Of a stretch of DNA of 64,000 nucleotides, positions 46,769-56,620 are shown one piece after another. Within the stretch, counting starts at the first letter, position 1. Each line of letters starts with the position of its first letter. The stretch is from Gari tellinella (taxonomy: Eukaryota; Mollusca; Bivalvia; Cardiida; Psammobiidae). Where the stretch lies: the NCBI GenBank assembly GCA_922989275.2, contig OV277857.1:6076001-6140000 (forward strand). The letters run 5' to 3'. The notes under the pieces were generated by a model. The model saw only the letters and a list, made by a program, of their open reading frames with translations, searched no databases and had not been told where the DNA came from. Position numbers and translations under genes: made by a program.

Positions 46769-47300
46769 TGTATCAGTATTTGGCTAGTAGCAGGAGAAGG
46801 GTTAACCCAGTCAGTCAGAACTGTCTTTCTTCCCTCAAGAAAAGGCATAAAATACACAGTGCAGGAACAAGCCATTCATCTCGTTCCTGCCTCTAAAAAC
46901 AAGAAGAATCAGACGAAATTTTATGACAGTAAAAATATTTGCCCATAAAGAAATGTCCGATAAATCTACCATCTTTTCATTCCCCTTGAAAAACTGATTT
47001 GTTCCCCATAAAACAGCCATTTTGGACAGAAAATTACAATTCAAAAACATTAGTTTACGTCCCTGCGGACCCGCTAGATATGTATCAAACAGCGAGGTTT
47101 TTCTCGACGACACCGAGGGACGACTCTCCACTGGTTATCTGTTTGTTTTGTCACAAACTGTAGACAAGCGCTCCTTCGGGACAAACAAGCGAAAGAACCA
47201 AAATGAAACCTGTCAGAAAACAAGCAAAATCCACTTGCAAAACAGGAATGAATGTGGTTAGTTTACTGTAAGAAGTATACCTTTCAAAGTTTCAGAATTT
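46769..47300. other. Unique stretch, no gene recognised
   Basis: Frames of 79 (+), 98 (-) and 79 (+) codons overlap between 46657 and 47261 in a locally GC-richer stretch (47050-47170). None contains a motif I recognise. Confidence 0.4.
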
Positions 47301-47319
47301 TTTCCCCAGTTTAAGCCAA

Positions 47320-47380
47320 AAAGAAGCATTTTCATGCGTTTATTTATTCCTCATAGAGTTGCATTTTTCATGCTTCTAAA
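47320..47380 (-). mobile_element. PB-alpha R-half fragments
   Basis: AAAAAGAAGCATTTTCATGC, GTTTATTTATTCCTCATAG, TTGCATTTTTCATGC: two small pieces of an inverted R half, as near 16118. Confidence 0.45.
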
Positions 47381-47440
47381 CTGTCCTGTTAAATAAGCCG
47401 TAGGAAACATTGTCTTTTATTCTGACAGGTGACTTAGTGC

Positions 47441-47695
47441 TTCACCCATTACTCTATAAATATTCCTTTTTACGCTTTTTAATTGATCCCTCCGCTGAAG
47501 AAAATCGTTCCAATTTATACAGTCATGAATACAACAAGAAATATTTTCTATACCATGGCAGATGGTTGCTTAAAAAGCGGGCTGAATGTAAAGCAGAATG
47601 TACCTTAAGGTGCATTCTACTTTACTTTAATCATGCTTAAGTGGAGTGGTCAATTGTTTTCAAATCTAGAAATAGTCTATGGGGTAAAGGGTTAT
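47441..47695 (-). mobile_element. PB-alpha MITE, inverted
   Basis: TTCACCCATTACTCTATAAA to CTATGGGGTAAAGGGTTAT, 255 bp; both TTAA are changed by one base. Hairpin GCAGAATGTACC, TTAA, GGTGCATTCTAC. Confidence 0.87.
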
Positions 47696-48050
47696 GTGGT
47701 CACTTGTTCTCAAAACTAAGGAACAGGCTATGGGGTTAACTCTTTCCTCCCTGAAACTTCAAATGGACAATTCCAGTTTCCATTTAAGTATAGTCCATTT
47801 CTGACTTTTAAGGGTTGTTTTTGTCAATGTACTGCATTATGACAAACAGTGAAGACCCTGATCAGAGGGCTCCTTTCGGATCCCTCTGATCTGGGTCTTC
47901 ACTGTTTGCATAGGACAAGTGCACTTCTCACATTTGTACTGTTTGAAAAGGACGCTTATATGCGGGACTAGGGCTCAAAGTGTTAAGGGTTAATTAAAGC
48001 AGGTTGAAAGTTCTGAAGTTCGAAGCCTTAAGGTACTTCGCAGGTGCGCT
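47696..48050 (-). mobile_element. Second L-end piece with PB-beta1 insertion and core remnant
   Basis: GTGGTCACTTGTTCTCAAAA, AGGAACAGGCTATGGGG is an L end (47696-47735). After the PB-beta1 copy it continues GGGTTAATTAAAGCAGGTTG with a broken hairpin to about 48050. Confidence 0.65.
47736..47986 (-). mobile_element. PB-beta1 MITE, full length
   Basis: TTAA 47736-47739 and 47983-47986, 251 bp. Core GAGGGCTCC, TTTC, GGATCCCTC with one mismatch. It split a PB-alpha L end between GGCTATGGGG and GGGTTAA. Confidence 0.91.
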
Positions 48051-48860
48051 TAATTTCCATACAATGTGTATGAAACTTTTCATGAAGAATGATAATAGCC
48101 TAAGAAACAATGTGTGAAAATATAGGCAAAATCTATCGTGTGGTTTGTCTTTTAGGTCTCTTTTTCTGACAAAAACCTGGAATTTTGATGATTTTATTTT
48201 TCTCAAAAATAAATAAAGCTAATGACTACACGTCTCGCCCAATAAGTAGTCCACAACATTCATTACAAGAAAAGCTAAAATCATTTTGAATAAAGGTATT
48301 CAGAAAGATGTTATCAACTATTTAAATTTTGCATAATGGTAAAAAATTGAATTACAAAAAACTGACTCATTCAATGTACATTTGTTTTCATTTTATTCAA
48401 ATATATGGTTGATGAAACAGTTAGTCTGAAAAAATTAGAAAATATTACAGTCAGGATTCGTTGTAATAACAGTTTTTCTTATTAAAATGTGTGATATTTG
48501 AAGTTGAGATACAGTTACCTTCCTTAAAATTATAATTCTGTCATTAAAATGCATTTTTATTTATTCATGGACTTGCATACAAGGTTATTTATATTATTTA
48601 AACATAATAATGGGCAATATCGATCTTGAAAAGATTGACGTATTGATAAGCTTCAATGTGTGGCTTTATAGTTCGATCAAATCGTATACATGTATACCGA
48701 TTTTATTGACTTGTAAGTCATTAAACTAAAACGTACATGTAAGTGGAAATATAATTGGACCGTATATAACATCACTTATTCTAATCAACGAAGACAAAAC
48801 ATAACATGTCCCTTGATCACTGCGTTATGGATTGAGAAGTCAATATATCGGACACTTAAA
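48051..48860. other. AT-rich unique stretch
   Basis: No hairpin or array. A 70-codon minus frame (47994-48206) overlaps repeat edges and has no motif. Confidence 0.45.
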
Positions 48861-48867
48861 AAATATT

Positions 48868-48950
48868 TGGATCGCATGGGTCTCGAACCTATGGCCTTTC
48901 AATTGATAGTCAACCACTGTACTGACTGCGCTATGAAGGATTATACTAAT
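48868..48950 (-). mobile_element. tRNA-like relic or SINE head
   Basis: Minus strand: CATAGCGCAGTCAGTACAGT (A box) and CATAGGTTCGAGACCCATGC (B box GGTTCGAGACC), 43 bases apart, as in a tRNA gene. The acceptor and D stems do not pair, so it is not a working tRNA. No A-rich tail is evident downstream. The 81-codon plus frame across it is an artefact. Confidence 0.65.
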
Positions 48951-49409
48951 TTGTATCAAACATTTCCTTTATATAAAATTTCTAGTATATGCACGTACGG
49001 AAAAAGTCTGTGTCGTCCAGACGCATATCTGCTCGCCCGCAAGACCGACTTCCGGTAGCGAAAGGCCTTAAGCTTATAAAAGGTGTTTAAGAATAAAAAG
49101 CAATTGGAGGCAGGTTACCAAAGGTTTATCACATGTAGGGGTAAAATATGAATAAGTGGGACAAACTTTGAATTTGAACAATCTTTGAGGAAAATATTGA
49201 CATTTACAATCTTGAAAAGGTCAAAATGTCCTTTTGCAATTACATGCGTCTTTGAGTTTTTGGTCACTATATTAACAATTAAGGGAATGAAAAAATGTGA
49301 GATCAACTCGGCCTTATTAAGGATAACCAATTTATTCTATCATTCTAACGAACAATTTCTTCACTCAACTTACAAGGTCTTCTTTTATCTCATTTTTTCC
49401 CTGCAAACT
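48951..49409. other. Unique stretch, nothing recognised
   Basis: Overlapping 71 (-) and 79 (+) codon frames between 49115 and 49424 lack motifs. A small GC-rich island lies at 49020-49065. Confidence 0.4.
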
Positions 49410-49602
49410 CAGAGCTCCAGATAAGGGGAGTATTTCAAAAACTAAAATCTTTATTTCTGCTTTAAACCCTACGATGTCACTACTCATTAGAATCGTCTTG
49501 AAGAGACAATTCTAATGAGTAGTAACACCATAGGGTTTGATGCTAAAATAAATGAGAAAATGTTGGATTTGTGCAGTTTACTCCCTCTTATCTGGAGCTC
49601 TG
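49410..49602 (+). mobile_element. hAT-gamma MITE
   Basis: Ends CAGAGCTCCAGATAAGG and CTTATCTGGAGCTCTG; hairpin TTAGAATCGTCT, TGA, AGAGACAATTCTAA with small changes. 193 bp. No matching flanks. Confidence 0.87.
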
Positions 49603-49722
49603 CCGGAACTTACATTCATCCTAATTTCCATGAATTTCAAGAGTTTTCTCAGTTTTAATCCTAACACTGTTTACTTCATAATGATCTATTTCTCTGAGAG
49701 AAAGTTCTAATATGTGTTTTCC

Positions 49723-49934
49723 TTAACCCTTAAAGTTCACAGACCTTGCATATATATTTTCAAACAGTGTAGACCCAGATCAGAGAACTCCTTCAAGAAC
49801 CATCTGATCTAAACCAACACTGTTTGCCAAACTTTTAAAATATTGTCAACACACCCCTCAAGCGTCACTATAAACTGGTCATATATTACAAAATGGAAGA
49901 GTCCATTTCAAAATTCAGATAGGGTAAGGGCTAA
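49723..49934 (+). mobile_element. PB-beta1-type MITE, diverged
   Basis: TTAACCCTTAAAGTTCACAG (TTAA 49723-49726); core CAAACAGTGTAGACCCAGAT, CAGAGAACTCC, TTCA, AGAACCATCTGATC; right end AGATAGGGTAAGGGCTAA. Confidence 0.75.
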
Positions 49935-50112
49935 AAACCATTTTTGTGGAGAGAGCGCTGTAGGGCAGTGTGCGGAAGTAACAAGCTTTCCCAGATATGT
50001 GCATAATTTGGGATAACGGTGTCACATCCTCACCGATCACTGCTAGTTCCATAGCCTCATTAACCCTTCTTCTACCACTGAAGAGTATTTTCACGCCTTC
50101 TAACTCCGCCAT
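49915..50112 (-). other. Weak candidate exon (65-codon frame)
   Basis: The minus frame starts ATGGCGGAG and encodes a balanced, non-repetitive peptide (begins MAELEGVKILFSGRRRVNEA). It lies between two MITEs in a locally GC-rich stretch. I recognise no family, see no clear splice site, and part (about 50060-50090) overlaps words resembling an inverted PB-alpha R end. Most likely chance. Confidence 0.15.
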
Positions 50113-50122
50113 AAAAGCATCC

Positions 50123-50367
50123 TTAACTCATTGCATGCTGGGTATTTTTTTTTATTTCTTTTATTCCGTCTGCAACAATTGTCTTCTGCTGATGTTCTTA
50201 AAATAGAATTTTTTAATTTTGTTTTCAAAACAAGGTCAGAGATTCAAACAGTTTGGATCTTGATGAGATGACGACTTACGCGGCGTCTCATCAGGATCTA
50301 AACTGTTTGCAAAGGTAATCACACTGTGGCAGATATGTCCACCGCTAGCATGCAAAGATTGAGTTAA
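50123..50367 (+). mobile_element. PB-beta2 MITE, full length
   Basis: TTAA 50123-50126 and 50364-50367, 245 bp. Left CTCATTGCATGCTGGG, right CCACCGCTAGCATGCAAAG. Core CAAACAGTTTGGATCTTGAT, GAGATGACGA against GCGGCGTCTC. Confidence 0.9.
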
Positions 50368-50397
50368 GGCACATTTTAATGATGGACTCAATAACAT

Positions 50398-50479
50398 TGG
50401 CTGTTTGAAGCAGAATGAGAGTAAAGCAGAATTAAAGCTTCTATAGGAGCTTTCAGTTTTACTTTCATCCTAATTTAAC
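50398..50479. repeat. Alpha1 hairpin, solo
   Basis: TTTGAAGCAGAATGAGAGTA, AAGCAGAATTAAAGCTTCTA, TAGGAGCTTTCAGTTTTACT, TTCATCCTAATTTAA. A few bases of extra sequence in the left arm. Confidence 0.65.
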
Positions 50480-50645
50480 TCTTTCAACACAAAGTAACTC
50501 TTGTGAGTAATTACCTTCCCTTGTGGATCCTTTTATAATTACCAAAATATGAACCTGTCTATTTGGAATTACATGTATAGGTAGTTAAATAAATTTTGAA
50601 TATCATGTAAGACAGTTTATGTAACCATTGACCTGGGTGTTATAA
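50475..50645 (+). mobile_element. PB-beta1c left half
   Basis: TTAACTCTTTCAACACAAAG, TAACTCTTGTGAGTAATTAC, CCCTTGTGGATCC match the inverted element at 55541-55737 and the piece at 2565. No core follows. Confidence 0.65.
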
Positions 50646-50689
50646 ATATTTTGAAATGTTAATAATTGCGTAAAATTGTACTACAGGGG

Positions 50690-50915
50690 AAGATATTGAA
50701 TTATTCTAGAACTATTCCAAAATGATTTCTTGAATATCCATGAACAATTCTAGAAGCGGCCATGTAAAGTTCATGAATGTTCTGCAAAAATTCAAGAAAT
50801 TTGATGGCTTTAGAACCATTGTTCTAGAATTACAGAAGTTCTTGAACTCCTTTTGTAGAATTTGTAAAGTAATTCTTGAAGCTCTAGAACAATTCTAGAA
50901 GCGGCCATTTAATGT
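50690..50915 (+). repeat. TTCATGAA/AGAAGCGGCCATT repeat
   Basis: TTGAATATCCATGAACAATT, CTAGAAGCGGCCATGTAAAG, then GGCTTTAGAACCATTGTTC, GTAATTCTTGAAGCTCTAGA and again AATTCTAGAAGCGGCCATTT. The motif CTAGAAGCGGCCAT occurs at both edges (50750, 50894), a direct repeat framing 140 bp. Confidence 0.75.
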
Positions 50916-51025
50916 TATGGTGCATATTCATGACTGTATAATGTGGAACTATTTTCTTCACACATGTTCATTGGATGAATAAATTAAAGATGTTAAAAAT
51001 GCATATTTATGGAGTAATGGGTTAA
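50916..51025 (+). mobile_element. PB-alpha R half
   Basis: TATGGTGCATATTCATGACT, TGTGGAACTATTTTCTTCA, a 14-base insert (CACATGTTCATTGG) and R end GGAGTAATGGGTTAA (TTAA 51022-51025). Confidence 0.82.
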
Positions 51026-51155
51026 TGGTATTGTGTAATTGTATACTGCACATATCACAGTATTAAGATATCTACTTGTATACTTTCTTACAGGGATATA
51101 ATGTATAGGCAAGATATGATCCTTGTCAATATTTGGTAATAATACATTTTTGTAG

Positions 51156-51231
51156 CAAACAGTGTGGACCTAGATGAGATTCTGCATTTTTGCGAAATCT
51201 CATCTTGGTCTCTACTGTTTACCTTTGCCAT
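51156..51231. repeat. Beta hairpin intermediate between beta1 and beta2
   Basis: CAAACAGTGTGGACCTAGAT, GAGATTCTGCATTTTTGC, GAAATCTCATCTTGGTC, TCTACTGTTTACC. The outer arm has beta1 GTGT..ACC, the inner arm beta2 GATGAGA. Confidence 0.7.
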
Positions 51232-52173
51232 TTTTACACACACTCTGTATTGCAAAAATAGGGGATGGCAAAGCTAGGCTTTACAAGGGGAGAGCATTCA
51301 GTATGGCAGGATTATTCCGAGCTTACATGTGACGGACCATGTTAGGAATGCATATCAATTAGAGCCTTCGTGAAATTTTAGAACGCATATTGGTTGTAAG
51401 CCATTTGTTGGCTGCTTCTACTTCTCACGATCATTGGAGTCCTTTTTTTAATAGACACACATTTCTAGATATTTCTTGGAAATCCTATATATCTGAATAA
51501 CCAAAACAGCTCAAGACGTCTTAACCTTGTTAAATTTTAGAACATGGCTAATGCTACATGCCAATTATCCTGGAACTGAAAATAAGCACCGATGACAGAT
51601 AGATTGGATGTGGGAAAAACAAGTGATTTCGATTCCTGTCATTTGTTTTGAAAAGATACATTAAAGGTCACCTAAATCCGTATAAAAAAACATTGTCTGT
51701 AAAGCTTTTTAGAGTTTGCATTTTAAACTGATTGGCGAACGGTGTGAGTTTCAATGTGCACCCCATTTATCTGTCTTCTCCATTCAAATTATGCGAAATG
51801 ACATACGGCTTGTGCTACAAGTCGTTGGTGATTCCGGCACTTTAGGCTACTGTAGACCGGCGAGCTGGGAAAGGATAGGCTCTGGAATATTGAATTAAGT
51901 CATTTGCTGGCTTTTTAAATGAGCTCACGTAACTTTGGTTAGCAGAATACCTACCCCGGCTCGGCTTCATTTGAATTGTTGAATATAAAACTCTGACAAT
52001 CACTTTGAATTCTCTCAGAATGTCTCCCTGAAATGTTTCTTAAGGAAAAAAGTGATATGTTGTTTTGGTGTTGTTTTTTTCCCCGTAAGAAGGAATCTCT
52101 TTTTGACCAGATAAATTTTAGCTAAGACTGGATTATGTTTTAAGAGAAATGTAATCTGGTGATGGTTCTTATA
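51232..52173. other. Unique stretch, about 0.9 kb
   Basis: A 60-codon plus frame (51716-51898) has mixed composition but no motif. No hairpins or arrays. Confidence 0.45.
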
Positions 52174-52396
52174 TTAACTCTTTGAACCCTAGTCCCGCAT
52201 ATAGGCGTCCTTTTCAAACAGTATACATGTGAAAAGTGCACTTGTCCTATGCAAACAGTGAATACCCAGATCTGGGTATTCACTGTTTGTCATAATGATA
52301 AACATTGACAAAAACAACCCTTAAAAGTCAGAAATGGACTAGACTAAAATGGAAGCTGGAATTGTCTATTTAAAGTTTCAGGGAGGAAAGAGTTAA
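52174..52396 (+). mobile_element. PB-beta1 MITE with the hairpin centre deleted
   Basis: TTAA 52174-52177 and 52393-52396, 223 bp, 28 shorter than the norm. The core reads GTGAATACCCAGATCTGGGT, ATTCACTG: CAGAGGGCTCC and its mirror are cleanly removed, leaving a perfect shorter palindrome. Confidence 0.9.
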
Positions 52397-52399
52397 CAA

Positions 52400-52493
52400 T
52401 TGGCTCCAGATAAAGGGAGTACATGTATTTCAAAAACTAAATTTTCTATTTCTGCTTTAAACCCTATGGTGTCACTACTCATTAGAATCGTCT
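52400..52493 (+). mobile_element. hAT-gamma left half
   Basis: GGCTCCAGATAAAGGGAGTA to CTCATTAGAATCGTCT; it stops within the left hairpin arm. A PB-beta2 tail (TAGCGGTGGATATATCTGC) follows. Confidence 0.75.
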
Positions 52494-52526
52494 AGCTAGC
52501 GGTGGATATATCTGCAGAATGATGGT

Positions 52527-52739
52527 AGCTTTGAACCCTAGTCCCGAATATAGGCATGCTTTTCAACAGTGTACATTTGAATAGTACACTTGTCCTATGC
52601 TAACAATGAAGACCCAGATCTGAGAGGGCTCCTAAAGGAAACCTCTGATCAGGGTCTTCATTGTTTGTAATAATGCCAAACATTGACAAAAACAACCCTT
52701 AAAAGTCAGAATTTAAAGTTTCAGGGAGGAAAGAGTTAT
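52527..52739 (+). mobile_element. PB-beta1 MITE, shortened
   Basis: CTTTGAACCCTAGTCCCG to CAGGGAGGAAAGAGTTAT. The hairpin is GAGGGCTCC, TAAA, GGAAACCTC. About 40 bases before the right end are missing (AAAAGTCAGAATTTAAAG). Confidence 0.83.
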
Positions 52740-52871
52740 AAGGCAGGCTGAAACTAAATAAGCATGCATCTTACAGTGCATTCTGCTTTACTTTCCACCT
52801 GTTTTAAGTGATAAGCTTTCAGCGATAAATTATCTTCAAAACTAGGAACAGGCTTTGGGGTTATGGGATAA
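52740..52871 (-). mobile_element. PB-alpha core and L half, inverted
   Basis: AAGGCAGGCTGAAACTAAAT, hairpin remnant CATCTTACAGTGCATTCTGC, L end AACAGGCTTTGGGGTTATG. The PB-beta1 copy before it appears to sit at the left-arm TTAA. Confidence 0.72.
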
Positions 52872-52954
52872 GCTTTTACCAGCATTAGTAATCAATCAAT
52901 TTACTTTCATTCTGCTATATTTATCATCAATTTAATCAATTCATCCCCTATGCC

Positions 52955-53176
52955 CTTGTATGGAAGATTATATATGTGTCCTTTGCAAACAGTATACCTG
53001 TGAACAGTACACTTGTCCTATGCAAACAGTGAAAGAGCCCTCTGATCTGAGTCTACACTGTTTGTCATATTGCAAATTGTTGACAAAACCAACCATAAAC
53101 AGTCGAAATTGAACTTAACTAGATTGGAAAGTGGAATTGTCCATTTGAAGTTTTAGGGAGAAATTCTTAGGGTTAA
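52955..53176 (+). mobile_element. PB-beta1b element, one hairpin arm lost
   Basis: TTTGCAAACAGTATACCTGT, GAACAGTACACTTGTCC, CAAACAGTGAAAGAGCCCTC: the left core arm is missing. Right end AAGTTTTAGGGAGAAATTC; terminal TTAA at 53173-53176 is shared with PB-alpha. Confidence 0.75.
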
Positions 53177-53496
53177 CCCTTTACCCCATTGCCTGTTTTT
53201 TAGTATTGAAGATATTTGACAATTTAAAGCAGGCTGAAAGTAAAGAAAATGCACCTTCAGGTGCATGTGCACTCTGCTTTACTTTCTACTTGCTCCAAGC
53301 TACCATCTGCTAGAATAAAAAAAAAAATTTCTTATGATACAATATTTATGACTGTAATAATAGAATGGAACTCTTTTCTCCAATAGAGGAATAAATCAAA
53401 TGCATTAACATGTGTATCTATGGAATGGAACTATTTTCTTTCAGTGGAGGAATAAATTAAATGCATTAAAAAGTGTATGTATGAGGTATAGGGTTA
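53173..53496 (+). mobile_element. PB-alpha MITE with duplicated R segment
   Basis: TTAA 53173-53176 and 53493-53496, 324 bp. A segment of about 62 bp (GAATGGAACTMTTTTCTYYA, GAGGAATAAATYAAATGC) occurs twice at 53363-53424 and 53425-53488. The hairpin has an extra GTGCATGTGC. Confidence 0.88.
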
Positions 53497-53566
53497 AATG
53501 TGGTTCCATCCAGGACAAGTACGGAGCTACGAGGATAAGTACGGAGCTACGGGTTACAGGCACCTA

Positions 53567-53772
53567 CAGTAAAACCTCTCTATAACGGTCACTAAAGTGT
53601 GCTAACTTATTAGTTGTTTTTGACAGGTGACTGCTTAAAGCATGGTGACAGTAAAACAGAAAGCTCCTGTAGGAGCTTTCTGTTTTACTGTCACCTTGCT
53701 TTAAGCTGTCACCTGTCATTTAAACAACCAAATAGTGCTCGTTTTAGTGGCCGTTATAGAGAGGTTTTACTG
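53567..53772. mobile_element. Tig-alpha MITE, full length
   Basis: TA 53565-53566 and 53773-53774, 206 bp. Ends CAGTAAAACCTCTCTATAAC and TTATAGAGAGGTTTTACTG are perfect. Hairpin CAGAAAGCTCC, TGTA, mirror, arms above 40 bp. Best reference copy of the family. Confidence 0.94.
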
Positions 53773-53998
53773 TATGTCTTTTATGATCTCCGTCTTCTCC
53801 AGGGTTACTACTAAGCCAGTCGGTGCTATCACATGCTGATGCAAACAGACAACCTTGTGTTATAAGACACATAAATCCGGTATTTGGCCGTACCTCTCCT
53901 CCAGCCAAGTGGGCTTATCAGTAACAGTCGAATCCTCCGAATCCTTCACACCGAGCGACAATTAAAGGATCTAGTGTGCTCTCTAAGCGACAGGTTGA

Positions 53999-54085
53999 AG
54001 CTTAAATGCAGGATAACAGTAATGCAGAAAGCTCCTAAATGAGCTTTCTGCATTAATGTTGTCCTGCATTAAAGATGCAACCTGT
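53999..54085. repeat. Alpha hairpin, TTAATGCAGGA subtype
   Basis: CAGGTTGAAGCTTAAATGCA, GGATAACAGTAATGCAGAAA, GCTCC, TAAA, TGAGCTTTCTGCATTA and mirror to AGATGCAACCTG. Its outermost CAGGTTG/CAACCTG also pair. No transposon ends visible. Confidence 0.78.
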
Positions 54086-54980
54086 GTTAGATTGTCTATG
54101 GATTTTGTTCCGAGTGAATGAGTGCGCACAGGTTTATCGGTTGTTAGTAAGAGCATAGTGTTCGGAGAAATGCTGATAGTATCACGCTCAATCTTTCTTA
54201 AATTTCCCTCTCCTGCAGATCAGCAAGACCTTTACCGAAATAACTAGGAGTAGCGGAGGTATATACACCGTGAACCATGAAGTTGAAATGGGTAAATTGT
54301 CTGAACTTACATAATAGTTATCTCTGTTAATAGTTTAGTTATAGACAGCAATAAAGTGGTGGGTTTTATATGAAAATTATGGCATTTAATTAAGACGGCC
54401 CCTCAGAAGTTCTGCAATTCGAGAATTTTTAACATAATCTGACAGAACTTTCAGCATGGCCACGGTAATAGGGACGGGAGATTAAATTCTTTTTAGTTTC
54501 ACCTCGGAGCATTTCAGCTTATGCTTATCCTTACATACACTACTCACTTCATAACCGAACAATCACACTTGTTGTATTGCGACTGAAAAGAATTGGATCT
54601 GAAACGAAACATTTTCAAACCTTTCTGACAACTAGACTTCAGTTTCTACTCAAAATCGGAGATAAGTGACAATCTCGGAGTGTCTGGAAAATGAGCGCGT
54701 TTCAGCTGACACCATTTTCAGGTTTGTTCTAAAGGACGGTTGTTTTCGCTCTATGCAGACAATAAGCTGGATTTTATGAGAACTGTGTAAGTGGAATAAA
54801 ATGACATCTAGAGAGCTCCCATGATACCAGTGAAGTGCCCACTCTGATTACTAGCAACAAATTTCTACGTTTTCTCAGTTTTGCAATCTAATTGGCTGCA
54901 ATAAAAATAGCCTTCTTCTTACAGCACCAAATCAGCTCATATTCACACAGTATACCGCAGTCCCTATCCATCATATTGTA
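54086..54980. other. Unique stretch, about 0.9 kb
   Basis: No array, hairpin or frame over 60 codons. GC is slightly raised near 54240-54270 and 54670-54740. Confidence 0.45.
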
Positions 54981-55179
54981 CTTAGGCTCCAGATAAGAAC
55001 TAGGGAGTAAATTGAACAAATTTCAACATTTTCTCACTCGTTTCAGCATCAAATCCTATGGTGTTACTACTCATTAGAATCGTCTCTTCGAGACGATTCT
55101 AATGAGTAGTGACACCATAGGGTTTAATTTAGGAATAAAGATTTTAGTTTTTGAAATACTCCCCTTATCTTGAGCCCTG
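54981..55179 (-). mobile_element. hAT-gamma MITE
   Basis: Left end worn (CTTAGGCTCCAGATAAG), right end CTTATCTTGAGCCCTG. Perfect hairpin CTCATTAGAATCGTCTC, TTC, mirror. About 199 bp with a small extra ACTAG near the left. Confidence 0.86.
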
Positions 55180-55198
55180 ATATAACAGTCAAACTTGA

Positions 55199-55375
55199 AA
55201 TAACCCACTACCCCAATAGATATGCTTTTTTGCACCTTTAATTTATTCCTCCACTGAAGAAAATAGTTCCATGTCATACCATCATTAGTATGCGCAATAA
55301 CAAATATGTTCTATAGCTTAAAATCAATTTAAAAGTAAAACAGAATGCATATCTATCTATGGGGCAATGGGTTAA
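55199..55375. mobile_element. PB-alpha with two R ends, core deleted
   Basis: AATAACCCACTACCCCAATA (inverted R half) reaches ATAGCTTAAAATCAATTT, AAAAGTAAAACAGAATGC, then switches to ATATCTATCTATGGGGCAAT, GGGTTAA, a forward R end (TTAA 55372-55375). A deleted relative of the form at 31287. Confidence 0.72.
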
Positions 55376-55392
55376 GCAACACTATAAGAACC

Positions 55393-55475
55393 GCACAAAC
55401 GGATGCTTAAAGGAAAGAAAAGCAGAAAGCTCCTTTCTTCTTTACTCTCATCCTGCTTTAAGTTACCACCTGCCT
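55393..55475. repeat. Alpha1 hairpin, solo, one arm shortened
   Basis: GGATGCTTAAAGGAAAGAAA, AGCAGAAAGCTCCTTTCTTC, TTTACTCTCATCCTGCTTTA, AGTTACCACCTGCC. Confidence 0.65.
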
Positions 55476-55540
55476 ATAACAGTATCCCTGAACTCTCCAT
55501 CAACACCATGGACTTGTTTAAAATATATTCATCACAATTG

Positions 55541-55737
55541 CAAACAGTATAGACCCAGATCAGAGGGCTCCTGTAGGAGCCATCTGATCAGGGTCTACAC
55601 TGTTTGCTAAATTAAGAGTAGTATTTATTAAACTGTAACCCAAAGTTACAAGTAGACTGGTTCATTTTTTGTTAACTAAAATGGTCCACAAGGAAACGTA
55701 ATATCTCACAAGAGTTACCAAGTGTTCAAAGAGTTAA
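55541..55737 (-). mobile_element. PB-beta1c MITE
   Basis: The hairpin at 55541-55607 (CAAACAGTATAGACCCAGAT, CAGAGGGCTCC, TGTA, mirror) is followed by AGTAGACTGGTTCATTTTTT, TCCACAAGGAAACG, CTCACAAGAGTTACC and AAGTGTTCAAAGAGTTAA (TTAA 55734-55737). The left terminus is not clear. Confidence 0.78.
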
Positions 55738-56104
55738 TCAAGTCATGACCTAAGGCACTATAATATAGGGGAAAAGGTAAATTCGCAATATACTGCACTA
55801 CCCTGAAGGGGTTGCACTTGTATATAAGTCTGACTGTAATATATTTGCTCCTTATTTTTTTCCTGGATATTTCACCATTCTGTATGTTATCTCCGCACAC
55901 CGCCCCCTGGTGGCTAATTACCCAGCCATTCCCTGTGCCTCGGACTACCTGCAGTTACCTGACTACTTGTGACTGTCTGAGTTCCGTGTTTTAAATTTCC
56001 GAAATGACCTAGTCGTACCAGTACCATTCCGCAACAAAGCTCCCAGTGTAAACATGCTTACATAAACTCTTACGTGGGGTTTAAGGAGATTTGTGATTAA
56101 TTTT
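55738..56104. other. Unique stretch, nothing recognised
   Basis: Frames of 61 (-) and 60 (+) codons overlap without motifs. A GC-rich patch lies at 55890-55990. Confidence 0.4.
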
Positions 56105-56192
56105 GCAAATGGTATGGATCCAGATGAGACGCCGAGTAACTTGATGTCTCATCTTCAAGAAGCCGTCTGATAAGTGTCTGCACTATTTTCTT
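56105..56192. repeat. Chimeric beta2/beta1 core
   Basis: GCAAATGGTATGGATCCAGA, TGAGACGCCGAG, TAACTTGATGTCTCATC is a beta2 left arm and centre; AAGAAGCCGTCTGATAAGTG, TCTGCACTATTTTC is a beta1 right arm. The two sides come from different hairpin types. Confidence 0.6.
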
Positions 56193-56620
56193 ATATGATC
56201 TGTCCGACATGAGATATCGGATCTGTCCAACCCTTTCCAAGGGAAACATTTGCCTATTTTATTAGCTAATGTAATACATGTAGATGATAAACAATCATGA
56301 GTTTCATATTCAGAATGCGAACCATTAACAGCATCAGTGTGTAGTAATTCTAAGATGCTTACATAATATATATCATTAGATTATGACATTCTTATGCACT
56401 TCTAGGGCGGAAAGGGTTGAACATTACGAGTTTAGCTAGATTTTACTGCTTCGGCTCTGTGAGAAAAGGTCAGAATGCATATCATCACAATCTGAAAAGT
56501 TACCATGGATATAATAAGTTTAATTAAAACAGTCTTTCCAAGGATGAATAAACCTCTGTGTGTGCATTTTATAGGCAAAATTGATGGAACGTATGTCATA
56601 AATGGGGTAATTAATAATCT
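56193..56620. other. Unique stretch, no gene recognised
   Basis: An 88-codon minus frame (56432-56698) runs into the next MITE and shows no domain. Confidence 0.4.

Noticed and set aside
46657..47261. GC-richer patch with frames on both strands as a possible exon or promoter
   Set aside because: No TATA, splice or domain evidence; one frame begins inside the 76-bp array.
48813..49058. 81-codon plus frame
   Set aside because: It runs through the tRNA-like relic; no protein motif.
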